DNA of 64,000 bases from Nocardiopsis quinghaiensis (GTDB lineage Bacteria; Actinomycetota; Actinomycetes; Streptosporangiales; Streptosporangiaceae), in NCBI RefSeq assembly GCF_008638365.1, contig NZ_VWVU01000004.1, forward strand, positions 1 to 64,000, in the 5' to 3' direction. Positions 1 through 9,261 of this stretch are shown one piece after another. The notes under the pieces were generated by a model. The model saw nothing but the letters and a program-made list of their open reading frames with translations, did no database searches and had not been told where the DNA came from. The position numbers and the translations under genes are program-made. Every line of letters begins with the position of its first letter. The first letter of the stretch is position 1.

Positions 1-4
1 TGGG

Positions 5-124
5 TTTCCGTGGTGGTTATTGCTGGAGGGTCACACCCGGTCTCTTTCCGAACCCGGTCGTTAAGTCTCTTTGCGCTGATGGTACTGCCCTGTGGTGGGG
101 TGGGAGAGTAGGTTGCTGCCACGG
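5..124 (+). rRNA. rrf: 5S ribosomal RNA
   Basis: About 120 bases with the conserved 5S core (TTCCGAACCCGG, then GATGGTACTGC and GGGAGAGTAGG). The ends can form the closing helix: CCGTGG at 8-13 pairs with CCACGG at 119-124. A rho-independent terminator follows directly. It is probably the last gene of an rrn operon whose 16S and 23S genes lie upstream of the window. The exact ends are estimated from the helix and may be off by a few bases. Confidence 0.93.
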
Positions 125-132
125 TTTGTTTT

Positions 133-168
133 GGGGGGGTCGCCTTGCGGGGTGGCCCCCCTTTTTTT
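133..168 (+). terminator. rho-independent terminator of the rRNA operon
   Basis: G-rich arm at 133-144, loop TTGC, and a complementary arm at 149-161 (one G-U pair), followed by a run of seven T. It starts within ten bases of the 5S end. The DNA after it (170-310) is unusually GT-rich and holds no convincing gene. Confidence 0.85.
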
Positions 169-385
169 GTGTGTGGGGGTGGGTGGTGTGGGTGTGTGGG
201 GTGTTTGTCCGCCCGGGTTTGTGAACGTGTGAACAAAGGGTGGGGGTGTTCCGGGGTGGGGAACGGTCGGCCGTGCGTGGGTGGGGTGGGTTCCGGTCGC
301 GCGGGGGCGGAGCACACGACGACGAACCACCTGCACAGGCTTCCCCAGCCCCCTGGGGCGGGCTACCGCTGTGGGCGCACGCTGA

Positions 386-1618
386 TCAGAGGGAGGGTGA
401 CTCCGCCTGGGCGTGCAGGTCGGCGGCTTCGATCTCCTCGCGGGTGATGCCGAGGATGAACGCGATCGTGTCCAGGTAGGGCACGTTCACCGAGGTGTCG
501 GCCTGCCGGCGCACGACCGGTTTGGCGTTGAAGGCCACGCCCAGGCCCGCGACCTGGAGCATGTCCAGGTCGTTGGCGCCGTCGCCGACCGCCACCGTCT
601 GCTCCAGGGGCACGCCGGCATCCGCGGCGAACCGCTTCAGGGTGGTCGCCTTGCCCTTGCGGTCGATGATCGGACCGACCAGCTCGCCCGTCAGCTTGCC
701 GTCGACGACCTCCAGGGTGTTCGCGGCGGCGTAGTCCAGGCCCAGGCGCTCCACGAGTACGTCGGTGATCTGGGTGAAGCCGCCGCTGACGATCCCGAAC
801 TCGTAGCCCAGGCGCTTCAGGGTGCGTACGAGGGTCCGGGCGCCCGGGGTCAGCTGGATCTCCTCGCACACCTTGCCGATGGCGGAGGCGTCCAGGCCCT
901 TCAGCAGAGAGACGCGGCGGCGCAGGGACTCCTCGAAGTCCAGCTCCCCGCGCATGGCCTCCTCGGTGACCCGGGCGACCTCGTCCGCGCAGCCCGCGTG
1001 GGCCGCCAGGAGCTCGATCACCTCGCCCTGGATCAGCGTGGAGTCCACGTCCATGACGATGAGGTGCTTGCCGCGCCGGTGCAGGCCGCTCTGCTGCACC
1101 GCGACGTCCACCCCCTGGGTGGAGGCCTCCATGGCCAGCTCGGCGCGCAGCTGGTCGGCGTGGCCGCCGGAGATCTCCATCTCCACGGAGGTCACCGGGT
1201 AGCTGGACAGGCGCTCGATGCGGTCGATGTTCGCGCCCGCGCGCGCCACGCACGACGTGATGGCGCCCAGGGCGCCGGGGCGCAGCGGGTCGGCCAGGAC
1301 GGTCACGTGCAGGTGGCCGGGGCCGAAGGCGTTCACACGACCGTTGCCCTCGCCGTAGCCGACCTCCATGTCGAGGTCGATCGCGGTCTTGTCGAGCGCG
1401 CTGCGGACCTCCTCGAAGACCCGCTGGCGGCTCACACCGGGAGCCACCCGTTCGTCCACACCGAGGACCGCGCCCAGTACCAGGCGTCCCGCGAGGACCA
1501 CCTGTTCGAGGTCGACGATGGTCACCGGGAAGACGGAGAGGGTGCTCAGGAGACGGGCGCTGATGCCCGGACGGTCGTGGCCGGTCACCGTCACCAGCAA
1601 CGTGGATTTCTCATTCAT
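386..1618 (-). CDS. serB: phosphoserine phosphatase SerB with N-terminal ACT region
   Basis: Dephosphorylates O-phosphoserine in the last step of L-serine synthesis; cytosolic. The 410-residue protein has the actinobacterial layout: two ACT-like segments (about 5-75 and 102-175), then a HAD phosphatase domain. HAD motifs are present: DVDSTL (190-195, nucleophile and acid aspartates), SGG (278-280), the lysine region KGKATTLKRF (about 321-330) and GDGANDLDM (345-353). The ATG at 1616-1618 is chosen because it begins at the usual family N-terminus; an in-frame GTG four codons upstream is possible. It is monocistronic, with the DUF1707 gene upstream on the same strand separated by 90 bases. Confidence 0.95.
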   Translation of the reverse strand: MNEKSTLLVTVTGHDRPGISARLLSTLSVFPVTIVDLEQVVLAGRLVLGAVLGVDERVAPGVSRQRVFEEVRSALDKTAIDLDMEVGYGEGNGRVNAFGPGHLHVTVLADPLRPGALGAITSCVARAGANIDRIERLSSYPVTSVEMEISGGHADQLRAELAMEASTQGVDVAVQQSGLHRRGKHLIVMDVDSTLIQGEVIELLAAHAGCADEVARVTEEAMRGELDFEESLRRRVSLLKGLDASAIGKVCEEIQLTPGARTLVRTLKRLGYEFGIVSGGFTQITDVLVERLGLDYAAANTLEVVDGKLTGELVGPIIDRKGKATTLKRFAADAGVPLEQTVAVGDGANDLDMLQVAGLGVAFNAKPVVRRQADTSVNVPYLDTIAFILGITREEIEAADLHAQAESPSL

Positions 1619-1708
1619 GGCGCCACCCACGGTACTCGGCCCAGATGTGGAGCAGTCGTGCAGGGCGGGCTCTTTTCCCAGCTAGTCCACCATGTGGACA
1701 GCTGGTGG

Positions 1709-2347
1709 TCACCTCTTCTTCTTCCTGCGCTTGGGATCCTTGGCCTTGATGTCCACCCCGCCCAGCATGCAGGTGCCCGTCAACCGCACGACCGGGGCGT
1801 TCGGGTCCGTGACCTGGTCCGTTCCGTGCAGGTCCGTGCCGCCCAGGATCGCCGACGTGTTGTTGATCACCCTGACCCCGTGCGGCACGATGATCTCCAC
1901 CCCGCCCATGATCACCGCGACCTGGACGGTCACCTCGTGCTGGCTGAGCACGGCCTCGCGCAGGTCCAGGTTGACCCCGCCGCACAGCACGGACACGTTC
2001 GTCCGGGGCTCGACCAGCCAGCGGCCCTTGCGCTCGCAGCCGCCGAACACCGCGACCAGGTTCTCCGCCCCCTTGCTCTGCCCGGCCAGGTCGCGGGCCT
2101 CGCTGCCCAGGACCTCCATGCCGCTGGGCGTCGTCGAGCGCCGCTCCATGGACGCGTAGTCGTAACCGGGGGAGGGCAGGTCCTCCACGATGGGGGCGAG
2201 TTCGCCGAGGGTCTTGGCCCTGTACAGGGTGTCCAGCCGCTCCTCGTGCTCCACGGGGCTGAGGCGTCCTTCTGCCAGGGCCTCCCGCAGCCGTTCGGCG
2301 ACCTTGTCCCGGTCCGCGTCGGAGGCTCGGATGTGCTCGGGCTGCAT
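1709..2347 (-). CDS. DUF1707 / LiaF-like C-terminal domain protein
   Basis: A 212-residue protein. The N-terminal 55 residues (IRASDADRDKVAERL, then LSPVEHEERL) match the DUF1707 short domain common in actinobacteria. The rest forms repeated beta-type stretches (CGGVNLDLREA, MGGVEIIVPHG, LGGVDIKA) like the C-terminal domain of LiaF and cell-wall-active-antibiotic-response proteins. It has no membrane segment and ends in a very basic tail (KRRKKKR). The ATG at 2345-2347 has a GGAGA ribosome site. By family it may sense or respond to envelope stress; that is inference, and no LiaRS partner is nearby. Confidence 0.8.
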   Translation of the reverse strand: MQPEHIRASDADRDKVAERLREALAEGRLSPVEHEERLDTLYRAKTLGELAPIVEDLPSPGYDYASMERRSTTPSGMEVLGSEARDLAGQSKGAENLVAVFGGCERKGRWLVEPRTNVSVLCGGVNLDLREAVLSQHEVTVQVAVIMGGVEIIVPHGVRVINNTSAILGGTDLHGTDQVTDPNAPVVRLTGTCMLGGVDIKAKDPKRRKKKR

Positions 2348-2486
2348 GATGACGGGTCTCCTCGTTTCCATCCGTGGGGCCGGGGTCCCGGCCTGCCACA
2401 CATCCAGTATCGGCGTTCCCCCGCCCCTGTGGATCAGGTATCTTCCCTGGCGTTACCCGGAGACTCCCCCTACTCCCCCACTCCTT

Positions 2487-3290
2487 CTACTGCCCCTCCT
2501 CGGCCCTCCGGCGCCCCGAACCGGGAGAGGGCAGGGCGATCGCCGCGTGCGCGGCCACCAGGGCCCTGCGTACCGCGGAGTCCAGCCGCCGCAGTGCCTC
2601 GCCGCGGTCCGACACCTGCTGCGCGGTCATCCCCCGCCCCGACGACGGCTCGGCCAGCTCCACCACCTTCGCCAGCCGTTCGGCCTGCGCCGCCACCCGG
2701 TGGGCGCGCGGCGGGTATCCGCGCGCCAGGGACGGCGGCGTCCCACCGCCGTCCAGCCCTCCCAGCCGGCGGTGTACGCCCGGCGCGAACGACGCGATGT
2801 CGTTCACGCCCTCCATCAGCTCGGCGACCTCGATGAGGGTGAGTTTCAGGGCCTGCTCCGCCTCGGCCAGGTCCGGTACCTGGGGAGGGGTGTCGTTCGC
2901 CGGATACGGTGTCCAGGCGACGCCCACATAGGATGAACCACGTCGGTCGGCGGCGGGCACCAGGCCCACCTGCCGGTCGGCGAGCTGCGTCAGCACTCCC
3001 TCCTGCGCTTCGATGGCGGCCTGGTTGAGTTCCTTGGGGCCCACCAGCCCGAGGGGATCCCCCCAGGCGGGCAGCGCCAACCGGAACGCGGACAACCCCA
3101 GGCCACGGAGCCGTGCCAGTGCGACCCGCAGCGGTACACCGCTGTCGAAGAGCAGGTCCGCTGCGGGTACTGTCCCGATCAGGCTGGGGCCGCCAAGCCG
3201 TTCGACGGCGTCTACGGCGTCGTCGAGTCCGACGTGTCCGGACAGCCAGGCGTTGCCCCAGGCGACGAGTGGTGCGGACGTGAGATGCAT
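2487..3290 (-). CDS. conserved actinobacterial protein of unknown function
   Basis: Not recognised. The 267-residue protein starts MHLTSAPLVAWGNAWLSG and has no signal peptide or membrane helix. The N-terminal third alternates hydrophobic and polar residues, with a central stretch SSYVGVAWTPYPAND. The C-terminal half is alanine-, arginine- and leucine-rich and probably helical. High third-position GC and a clean reading frame support a real gene. It is divergent from the ABC ATPase at 3347 with only 56 bases between them, so the two may share a promoter region. An upstream in-frame start would add nine residues. Confidence 0.7.
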   Translation of the reverse strand: MHLTSAPLVAWGNAWLSGHVGLDDAVDAVERLGGPSLIGTVPAADLLFDSGVPLRVALARLRGLGLSAFRLALPAWGDPLGLVGPKELNQAAIEAQEGVLTQLADRQVGLVPAADRRGSSYVGVAWTPYPANDTPPQVPDLAEAEQALKLTLIEVAELMEGVNDIASFAPGVHRRLGGLDGGGTPPSLARGYPPRAHRVAAQAERLAKVVELAEPSSGRGMTAQQVSDRGEALRRLDSAVRRALVAAHAAIALPSPGSGRRRAEEGQ

Positions 3291-3346
3291 TGCTTCAGGG
3301 TAGGTCGGCCCGTGCACCGGCGTGGGACGTGATGTGAGGGAGGACG

Positions 3347-4132
3347 ATGGACGGGCGGGTTCTGGGCCTGAACGGGGTCACGGTTCGACGGGGTGACGCC
3401 AACCTGTTGGACGGCGTGGACTGGACGGTGCTGGAGGGAGAGCGCTGGGTGGTCCTCGGCCCCAACGGTGCGGGCAAGACCACACTGCTGAACGTGGTGT
3501 ACAGCCAGACGCATCCCACCAGCGGAGAGGTGGAGATCCTCGGGGAGAGACTGGGGCGGGTGGACGTGTTCGAGCTGCGCCCGCTCATCGGCTACGCGGG
3601 CGCCGCGGTGGCGTCGCGGATCGGGGAGGACACCGAGGTCCTCGACATCGTGTTGAGCGCCGCCTACGGCTACGTGGGGCGCTTCCGCGAGGAGTACGGG
3701 ACCCCTGACTACGGTCGTGCACGCGCCCTGCTGGGCCACTGGGGAGTCGGCGACCTGGCCGACCGCCGGTTCCACACCCTGTCCGAGGGCGAGCGCAAGC
3801 GTGTGCTGATCGCCCGTGCGCTGATGGCCGACCCCGAGCTGCTGCTCCTGGACGAGCCCGCCGCCGGGCTGGACCTGGGCGGTCGCGAGGACCTGCTGCG
3901 CAGGCTCGGCAACCTGGCCCGCAACGAGGCCGCGCCCTCGCTGGTGGTGGTCTCCCACCACGTGGAGGAGATCCCCGCCGGGACCACGCACGCGCTGCTG
4001 CTGCGTGAGGGCGCGGTGGTGCAGGCCGGCCCGATCGACGGGGTCCTGACCGCCGAGAACCTGTCGGAGGCCTTCGGCCTGCCGCTGAAGGTGGAGCGCG
4101 ACGGTGAGCGCTGGACCGCGCGGGCCGTCTGA
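3347..4132 (+). CDS. ABC transporter ATP-binding protein (stand-alone)
   Basis: A 261-residue ATPase with Walker A GPNGAGKTT (38-46), signature LSEGERKR (145-152), Walker B LLLLDEP (165-171) and the switch histidine in VVVSHHVEEIP. No permease or binding protein lies next to it. It resembles stand-alone ATPases of the ModF/YlmA type, whose partner is unknown. The start codon follows GGGAGGACG. What it transports, if anything, cannot be told from context; the only neighbour sharing its promoter region is the unknown divergent gene. Confidence 0.9.
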   Translation: MDGRVLGLNGVTVRRGDANLLDGVDWTVLEGERWVVLGPNGAGKTTLLNVVYSQTHPTSGEVEILGERLGRVDVFELRPLIGYAGAAVASRIGEDTEVLDIVLSAAYGYVGRFREEYGTPDYGRARALLGHWGVGDLADRRFHTLSEGERKRVLIARALMADPELLLLDEPAAGLDLGGREDLLRRLGNLARNEAAPSLVVVSHHVEEIPAGTTHALLLREGAVVQAGPIDGVLTAENLSEAFGLPLKVERDGERWTARAV

Positions 4133-4580
4133 TCCTCCTCCCCGCTCCCCTCCTACGGGTTCGACGGCCCCCACGGGCCGGCCCGGTCGGAGAGGGCGCG
4201 CGGGCTGAGGAGGCGGTTCCTCATGGTCGGGAAAAGCGTGTCCTGCGAACCAGGTGCCGTATGCGGATCCCGGTACGGGGGAAGAGCCCGCTTACCGCCT
4301 ACCACCATGTCAGGTTGTTATGGTCGCTGTCTTTTGTGTCCGGCCTATTGTCCTTAAATAGGATTTCTGTCCGAATGTGGTCGCCCCGACACATATGGGG
4401 TAGCGTCAGCGCTCGGTGAGCGGATCGCTCTGTTTCGGCGCGCTTTATGATCTTCGGGTGGGCGGAGCCGCCGGTACGCGGTCCGTGCCCGCGCCGCCCT
4501 GTCACCCCCGTCAGGAAATCCGGAGCCGCCCAGATGCCGATGCTGAACGCCGCCCCCAGTCCGGAGACCGGGGTGGCCCC
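4133..4580. other. intergenic region upstream of the SPFH gene
   Basis: 448 bases without a convincing gene. The middle (4310-4410) is AT-richer than its surroundings and includes CTTAAATAGG, so it probably holds the promoter of the SPFH gene. No clear terminator or structured RNA was seen. Confidence 0.4.
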
Positions 4581-5504
4581 ATGACCATGATCATCATCGT
4601 GGCGCTTTTCGTCGCCGTCCTGTTGCTCATCTTCTGGCGGAGCGTGCGTATCGTTCCGCATTCGATGGAGGACGTCGTCGAGCGCTTCGGTAAGTTCCAC
4701 CGGACGTTGAGTTCGGGTTTCAACGTCGTCATACCCGGGGTGGACCAGGTACGCGAGCGGATCGACCGCCGCGTCCAGGTCGTGAGCTTCCCGCCGCAGT
4801 CGGCCATCACCGAGGACAACCTCGCGGTCGAGGTCGACTCGGCGGTCTACATCCGGGTCATCGACGCCTACCGGGCCACCTACGAGGTCGCCAACTTCAT
4901 CCAGGCCGTCGAACAGCTGACCCTGGCCACGCTGCGCAACGTCATCGGCGGTATGAACCTGGAGGGCACGCTCACCTCCCGCGACCAGATCAACCGCGAG
5001 CTCAAGACGGTGCTGGACGAGGCCACCCGCGACTGGGGCATAGAGATCAGCCGCATCGAGCTCAAGGGCATCGAACCGCCCTCCTCCGTGCAGGAGGCGA
5101 TGGAGATGCAGATGCGCGCCGACCGGGAGAAGCGCGCCCAGCTGCTCAGCGCCGAGGGCGAGAAGCAGTCCGCGGTGCTGCGCGCCGAGGGTGAGCGCTC
5201 GGCGGCGGTGCTGCGGGCCAGGGGCAGCGCCGAGGCACAGGCGATCACCGCCAAGGCCGACGCCGAGGCCCAGACGATACGGGCCCGCAGTGAGGCCGAC
5301 AGCATCCACCTGGTGTTCAAGGCCCTGCACACCAGCCGGGTCGACCCGGACGTGCTGGCCTACCACTACCTCCAGAAGCTTCCGGAGATCGCCCGGGGCG
5401 ACGCCAACAAGGTGTGGATCGTCCCGTCCGAGATGGGACAGGCCCTCCAGGGGGTCGGCGCCGCCTTCGACCGGCTGCGTGAGGACGTGGTCCGGGTTCC
5501 CTGA
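4581..5504 (+). CDS. SPFH/band-7 domain protein (stomatin-like)
   Basis: A 307-residue membrane-anchored scaffold protein. Residues 3-20 form one hydrophobic helix. The SPFH domain follows (HSMEDVVERFGKFHRTL through GIEPPSSVQEAM, roughly 25-180). Then comes a coiled-coil segment rich in Ala, Glu and Arg (REKRAQLLSAEGEKQS and similar repeats, about 180-245), and a short C-terminal domain. Family members organise membrane microdomains and often pair with an NfeD protein; none is present here. The ATG at 4581 is preferred over the upstream in-frame start because the membrane anchor begins there. Confidence 0.9.
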   Translation: MTMIIIVALFVAVLLLIFWRSVRIVPHSMEDVVERFGKFHRTLSSGFNVVIPGVDQVRERIDRRVQVVSFPPQSAITEDNLAVEVDSAVYIRVIDAYRATYEVANFIQAVEQLTLATLRNVIGGMNLEGTLTSRDQINRELKTVLDEATRDWGIEISRIELKGIEPPSSVQEAMEMQMRADREKRAQLLSAEGEKQSAVLRAEGERSAAVLRARGSAEAQAITAKADAEAQTIRARSEADSIHLVFKALHTSRVDPDVLAYHYLQKLPEIARGDANKVWIVPSEMGQALQGVGAAFDRLREDVVRVP

Positions 5505-5666
5505 CCCGGCCCGGAGGCGACACGCGTACCGAGAACGGGGTTCCGCGATCCGCGGGGCCCCGTTCCCGGCGTTGGGCGCCTCCCGGCGTGAAGGCTCCGA
5601 AACCCGTCCTCGTAGGCTGTTGTGGCCCTCGACCGCCGGGGAGCACGGAGCAGGAAGGCTGGGTGG

Positions 5667-6425
5667 ATGGAACTCTGGGAAGCGGCTCTCATCCTCCTCG
5701 CCGGTGTGGCCGCGGGCGGGATCAACGCCATCGCCGGGTCGGGGACCCTGTTCACCTTCCCCGTACTCCTGGCACTGGGCTACCCGCCCATCACCGCGAC
5801 CATCTCCAACAGCATCGGCCTGGCCCCCGGGACGCTCAGCGGCACCATCGCCTACCGCCGGGAGCTGGTCGACCAGCGCGCCAGGGTCCTGCGGCTCGGC
5901 AGCATGTCCTTCCTCGGCGCGGTGACCGGCGCCCTGCTGCTGATCTACCTGCCTCCGGGCGTGTTCGAGGTCGTGGTGCCGTTCATGATCGGCTTCGCCT
6001 GCGTGCTGATCCTCGTCCAGCCCCGGATCACCAGGTGGATGCGCGCCCGCGGGCCCGCCCGCAGGAACGGCGGTCCGCTGCTGCCGCTGGGCGTCTACGC
6101 GACCGGGACCTACGGCGGCTACTTCGCCGCCGCGCAGGGGATCGTCCTGATGAGTCTCCTCGGCACCGCGCTGGACGACGACATCCAGCGGCTCAACGCG
6201 CTGAAGAACGTGCTCACCACCATCGTCAACGGCACCGCCGCGGTGTTCTACATCGTGCTGGCCTCGCCCGCCTGGCCGGTGGTCGGCCTCATCGCGGTCG
6301 GGACCGTCGTCGGGGGCTACCTCGGCGCGAGGTTCGGGCGCAGGCTCAGCTCGACGGCGCTGCGCGCGTGCCTGGTGCTCGTGGGCATGTCCGCGGTGGT
6401 CCAGCTCCTCATGGGCCGGGTCTGA
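5667..6425 (+). CDS. TSUP (TauE/SafE) family membrane exporter
   Basis: A 252-residue integral membrane protein with about eight hydrophobic helices. The two characteristic half-repeats are visible: GGINAIAGSGTLFTFPVLLALG near the N-terminus, and a second one around TYGGYFAAAQGIVLMSLLG. The family moves small anions such as sulfite or sulfoacetate; the substrate here is unknown. The start at 5667 follows a GGAAGG site and leaves a normal first helix. The gene ends 18 bases from the convergent HD-domain gene. Confidence 0.88.
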   Translation: MELWEAALILLAGVAAGGINAIAGSGTLFTFPVLLALGYPPITATISNSIGLAPGTLSGTIAYRRELVDQRARVLRLGSMSFLGAVTGALLLIYLPPGVFEVVVPFMIGFACVLILVQPRITRWMRARGPARRNGGPLLPLGVYATGTYGGYFAAAQGIVLMSLLGTALDDDIQRLNALKNVLTTIVNGTAAVFYIVLASPAWPVVGLIAVGTVVGGYLGARFGRRLSSTALRACLVLVGMSAVVQLLMGRV

Positions 6426-6443
6426 GCCTCCGCCCGGGCGGGG

Positions 6444-7067
6444 TCAGGTGCGGAGGTAGCCCCGGCGGTCGGCGTCGTCCACCAGGGCGGTCGCGTAGGC
6501 TCCGAGCGCCTCCGACCCCTCCTGGATCTGCTTGACCTTCGCCATCACCTGCGCCCGCGTGACGCCGAAGCGCACCCAGGAGCCGCCCTCGTTGTGCCAG
6601 TCGGCGAGCATGGGCGACAACCGGTCGACCGCGTGGGCGAAACGGGCTTCGGGTGTGGCGCGTGCCTCGAACTCCTCCCAGAGCTCGCGGGCCCGTTCCG
6701 CCTGGTCCTCGGGCAGCAGGGGGAAGATGCGGTCGGCCGCGGCGCGCTCGCGCTCGGCCCGGGCCTCGGCGCTGACCTCGTCGAAGAGGAACGTGTCCCC
6801 GGCGTCGATCTCTACGATGTCGTGCAGTGTCAGCATCTCGACGACCCGGTCGATGTCGGTGCCCTCGGGCGCGTACTCGGCGAAGGTGCGGGCGGACAGT
6901 GCCAGGTGCCAGGAGTGCTCGGCCGAGTTCTCACGGCGGGAGCCGTCCACGAGGAGGCACTGCCGCAGGATGCGCTTGAGTTTGTCGACTTCCAGAAGGA
7001 AGCGCAGTTGCGCGTTCAACCGCTCGTTGTCGACCCCGCTGGCAAAGACCGGTGCCGGTTCCGTCAC
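6444..7067 (-). CDS. HD-domain phosphohydrolase (YfbR/HDDC2-like 5'-nucleotidase)
   Basis: A 207-residue cytosolic protein with HD-superfamily metal ligands: SAEHSWH (His), LTLHDIVEIDAGD (His-Asp) and a later Asp in FAHAVDRLSPM. The order matches the YfbR/HDDC2 group, which hydrolyses (deoxy)nucleoside monophosphates. The GTG at 7065-7067 is chosen because AGGAGG lies nine bases upstream. Longer in-frame starts would place that site inside the gene. Specificity within the family is not certain. Confidence 0.85.
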   Translation of the reverse strand: MTEPAPVFASGVDNERLNAQLRFLLEVDKLKRILRQCLLVDGSRRENSAEHSWHLALSARTFAEYAPEGTDIDRVVEMLTLHDIVEIDAGDTFLFDEVSAEARAERERAAADRIFPLLPEDQAERARELWEEFEARATPEARFAHAVDRLSPMLADWHNEGGSWVRFGVTRAQVMAKVKQIQEGSEALGAYATALVDDADRRGYLRT

Positions 7068-7416
7068 GTGGTTCGCCCTCCTGAGGGATGAGTCGAAACG
7101 GTCAGGCGGACCGCTCGGGGCGGTCGCCACTGGATGGTCCCATGGAACGCGTGCCGGCTGTCACGGCGGCGTCCGCCGGGAGGCCGCCGGAGGATGCGGC
7201 GGAGTGTACGCGGTGAACGGTCGGTGCCCCGCCCGGACGGGCCGCGGGCACGGGCGGCCCGGCCCAGTGGGCTGGCCGAAGGCGTCGCGGGTGCGAACCA
7301 GGGGGTCCCCTCCGCGCTGGTCCTGCTCCTGGCGTCTCCGTGGAGCGCCGACAGTGCCACTGGGAGCAAGATCACCGTGGCCGGGCACGCCCCGCCGAAC
7401 CCCCGCGGTCACCGCA
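7068..7416. other. intergenic region, no gene seen
   Basis: 349 GC-rich bases between two minus-strand genes. Open frames here have no recognisable product or ribosome site. It should contain the end of the hydrolase transcript and the promoter of the HD-domain gene, but no clear hairpin was found. Confidence 0.35.
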
Positions 7417-8292
7417 CTAGGCTTCCCCGGCCCCCCGGGCCTGGGAGGAGGACGTCAGGTGCAGGTGGAACCACTCGGTCAGCGCGCGGTCGGTGAGGAC
7501 CCCGGCCGGGGTGAGCGGACCGGGACGGAGGCCGGGTTCCGGCCCGATGGAGTGGGCCAGGTCGGGTACCACGATGTGACGGAGCGCGTGCCCGGGGACG
7601 TGGGAGGCCAGGGCGTCGTGCAGCGATCGCCCGTATTCGGGGGGCACGACCTCGTCCTGCCCCCCGCTGACGACGAGCAGGGGGACGCCGTTCCGGGCGA
7701 CCTCCTCGGCGCGGCTGCCGAAGTCCAGCCAGCCGCGCGTGTTCCAGGCCTGCTCGGTCCACTCGTAGTGGGCGCCGGTGTGCCGCTCGCGGGCGGCGAT
7801 GACCAGGGCCGGGTCCACGACCGGGTTGATGACCGCGGCGGCGCCGACGGGCACGCGTCCCTCCGCGAGGCTGAGCAGGACGGCCGCGGCCCCGGCGCCC
7901 ACGCCGACCAGGCCGACGGGGTCGTCGGTGACGGGGAAGGCGGCGCGTAGTTCGGCGGTGACACGGTGCAGCTCGGCGGCCGCCTCCTCCACCACCGGGC
8001 CGAACAGCTCGACGAGGTAGTCGCTCTCGCCGCGCCGGTTGACCTCGGCGACGCCGCCCTCGGGGAGCCTGGCTCCGAACAGGGGGAGGCCGAGGTAGAC
8101 CCGCCAGGCCGGGAGCGGCGCCATGGGCGCGGTTCCGGCGAGGGCGGACTCGGCGCGTGGCGGCTCGAAGGCGTGCAGGCCCAGGACGAGCGGGGCCGGG
8201 ACGTCACCGTTGGCGGGCGGCAGGGCCAGGAAGGGTACTCCGGCGGCGGTACCGGTGACGGGCTGGGAGAGGGTGCCGGCGTCGGCTACCAC
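7417..8292 (-). CDS. alpha/beta-hydrolase fold protein lacking the nucleophile serine
   Basis: A 291-residue dienelactone-hydrolase-like protein. The acid and base of the triad appear conserved (GGQDEVVPPE with Asp213; DLAHSIG with His247). The nucleophile elbow, normally GxSxG, reads GVGAG at 130-134, so a glycine sits where serine is expected. It may therefore be a non-catalytic or ligand-binding homologue. It overlaps the end of the TetR gene upstream by seven bases and is surely co-transcribed with it. A possible role is sensing or modifying the regulator's ligand; this is inference. Confidence 0.8.
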   Translation of the reverse strand: MVADAGTLSQPVTGTAAGVPFLALPPANGDVPAPLVLGLHAFEPPRAESALAGTAPMAPLPAWRVYLGLPLFGARLPEGGVAEVNRRGESDYLVELFGPVVEEAAAELHRVTAELRAAFPVTDDPVGLVGVGAGAAAVLLSLAEGRVPVGAAAVINPVVDPALVIAARERHTGAHYEWTEQAWNTRGWLDFGSRAEEVARNGVPLLVVSGGQDEVVPPEYGRSLHDALASHVPGHALRHIVVPDLAHSIGPEPGLRPGPLTPAGVLTDRALTEWFHLHLTSSSQARGAGEA

Positions 8293-9044
8293 GGATGGTC
8301 GCCTCCGTTGTGTCGGGAGAAGTGGGACAGGTAACTGCTGACCAGGCGCTTGGCCTCGTGGATGAGGACGGGATCGCCGTCGGGGTCGCCCCGGAAGGCG
8401 AGCTTGAGTACGGCGTCGGCGGATTCGACCGCGACGTGGATGGCCCGGTCCAGTCCTTCATCATCGGGGATGCCTGTGACAGAAACGATGATCCTGCGCA
8501 GGCGGACGGAGATGACGCGGTTGTTGTCGGCGCCCCCGTGGAGGAGGCGGGGGTCGACGACGTCACCGAAGTGCAGGCTGCGGAAGCCGGGCACGTGGCG
8601 GTGCATGTCGACGTACTCGTCGACGACGGCGTCGACGGCGTGGGTCCAGTGGCTGAAGGAGGCCTCGGCCAGGCGTTCGGTGACGCGCGAGCCGAACTGG
8701 TCGAGGAAGCGCAGCCCTAGTGCCTGGGTGATGGCCTTCTTGTCCGGGAAGAACTGGTAGACGGAGCCGATCGCGACCCCGGCGCGCTCGGCGATCCTCG
8801 TGGTCGAGAGGTTGTCGTAGCCGACCTCGTCGAGGAGTTCGGCACAGCAGTCGAGCATACGCTGGACCCTGAGCATACTGCGCTGCTGGGCGGGCAGTCT
8901 TCGCAGGGGGGCCTGGGCGAAGGCGAGTTCGTCGTGGGAGGCGCCGGTCCGTCCACGGGTCTCGCGTGACGCGCGGGTACTCCCCGTGGCGCCTGGGGAC
9001 CGTCGCGACCTCGGGGGAGTTGAGCTTCGGGAGTTTGTCGTCAC
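8286..9044 (-). CDS. TetR-family transcriptional regulator
   Basis: A 252-residue repressor-type protein. After a basic, Ser/Arg-rich N-terminal extension of about 55 residues comes the TetR DNA-binding helix-turn-helix (LLDEVGYDNLSTTRIAERAG then VAIGSVYQFFPDKKAI, about 70-107). The C-terminal domain is helical and ligand-binding. Its stop overlaps the start of the hydrolase gene, so the two are translated together. The GTG at 9042-9044 has an AGGAG only two bases upstream, so a start nearer the HTH (for example the Met before LRVQRM) is possible. Confidence 0.88.
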   Translation of the reverse strand: MTTNSRSSTPPRSRRSPGATGSTRASRETRGRTGASHDELAFAQAPLRRLPAQQRSMLRVQRMLDCCAELLDEVGYDNLSTTRIAERAGVAIGSVYQFFPDKKAITQALGLRFLDQFGSRVTERLAEASFSHWTHAVDAVVDEYVDMHRHVPGFRSLHFGDVVDPRLLHGGADNNRVISVRLRRIIVSVTGIPDDEGLDRAIHVAVESADAVLKLAFRGDPDGDPVLIHEAKRLVSSYLSHFSRHNGGDHPW

Positions 9045-9261
9045 GGCTCCTATGATGCCTTTATGGAATCACCTGGTTCCGGGGAAATTCCAGTTTCGTG
9101 CCGAGGTCCCTTGGAGGAAGGGGCCTGAGCCCCTGGCGGGGCCGGGAGTCCGGCTGTGCGGGAGGACGATGCCCGACCCGGTTGGATAGCGCTTTCCAGA
9201 TAGGTCCTAGCATGGTTGGATCGGGTCGACGCAGCGTACACACCCTCCTGGAGGCTGAGCC

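Noticed and set aside
170..385. Possible genes after the 5S terminator
   Set aside because: GT-rich low-complexity frames on both strands; no ribosome site or recognisable product. No tRNA found here either.
413..2836. An 807-codon plus-strand frame
   Set aside because: It is antisense to serB and the DUF1707 gene, and its product is His/Gln/Val-rich as expected of a shadow.
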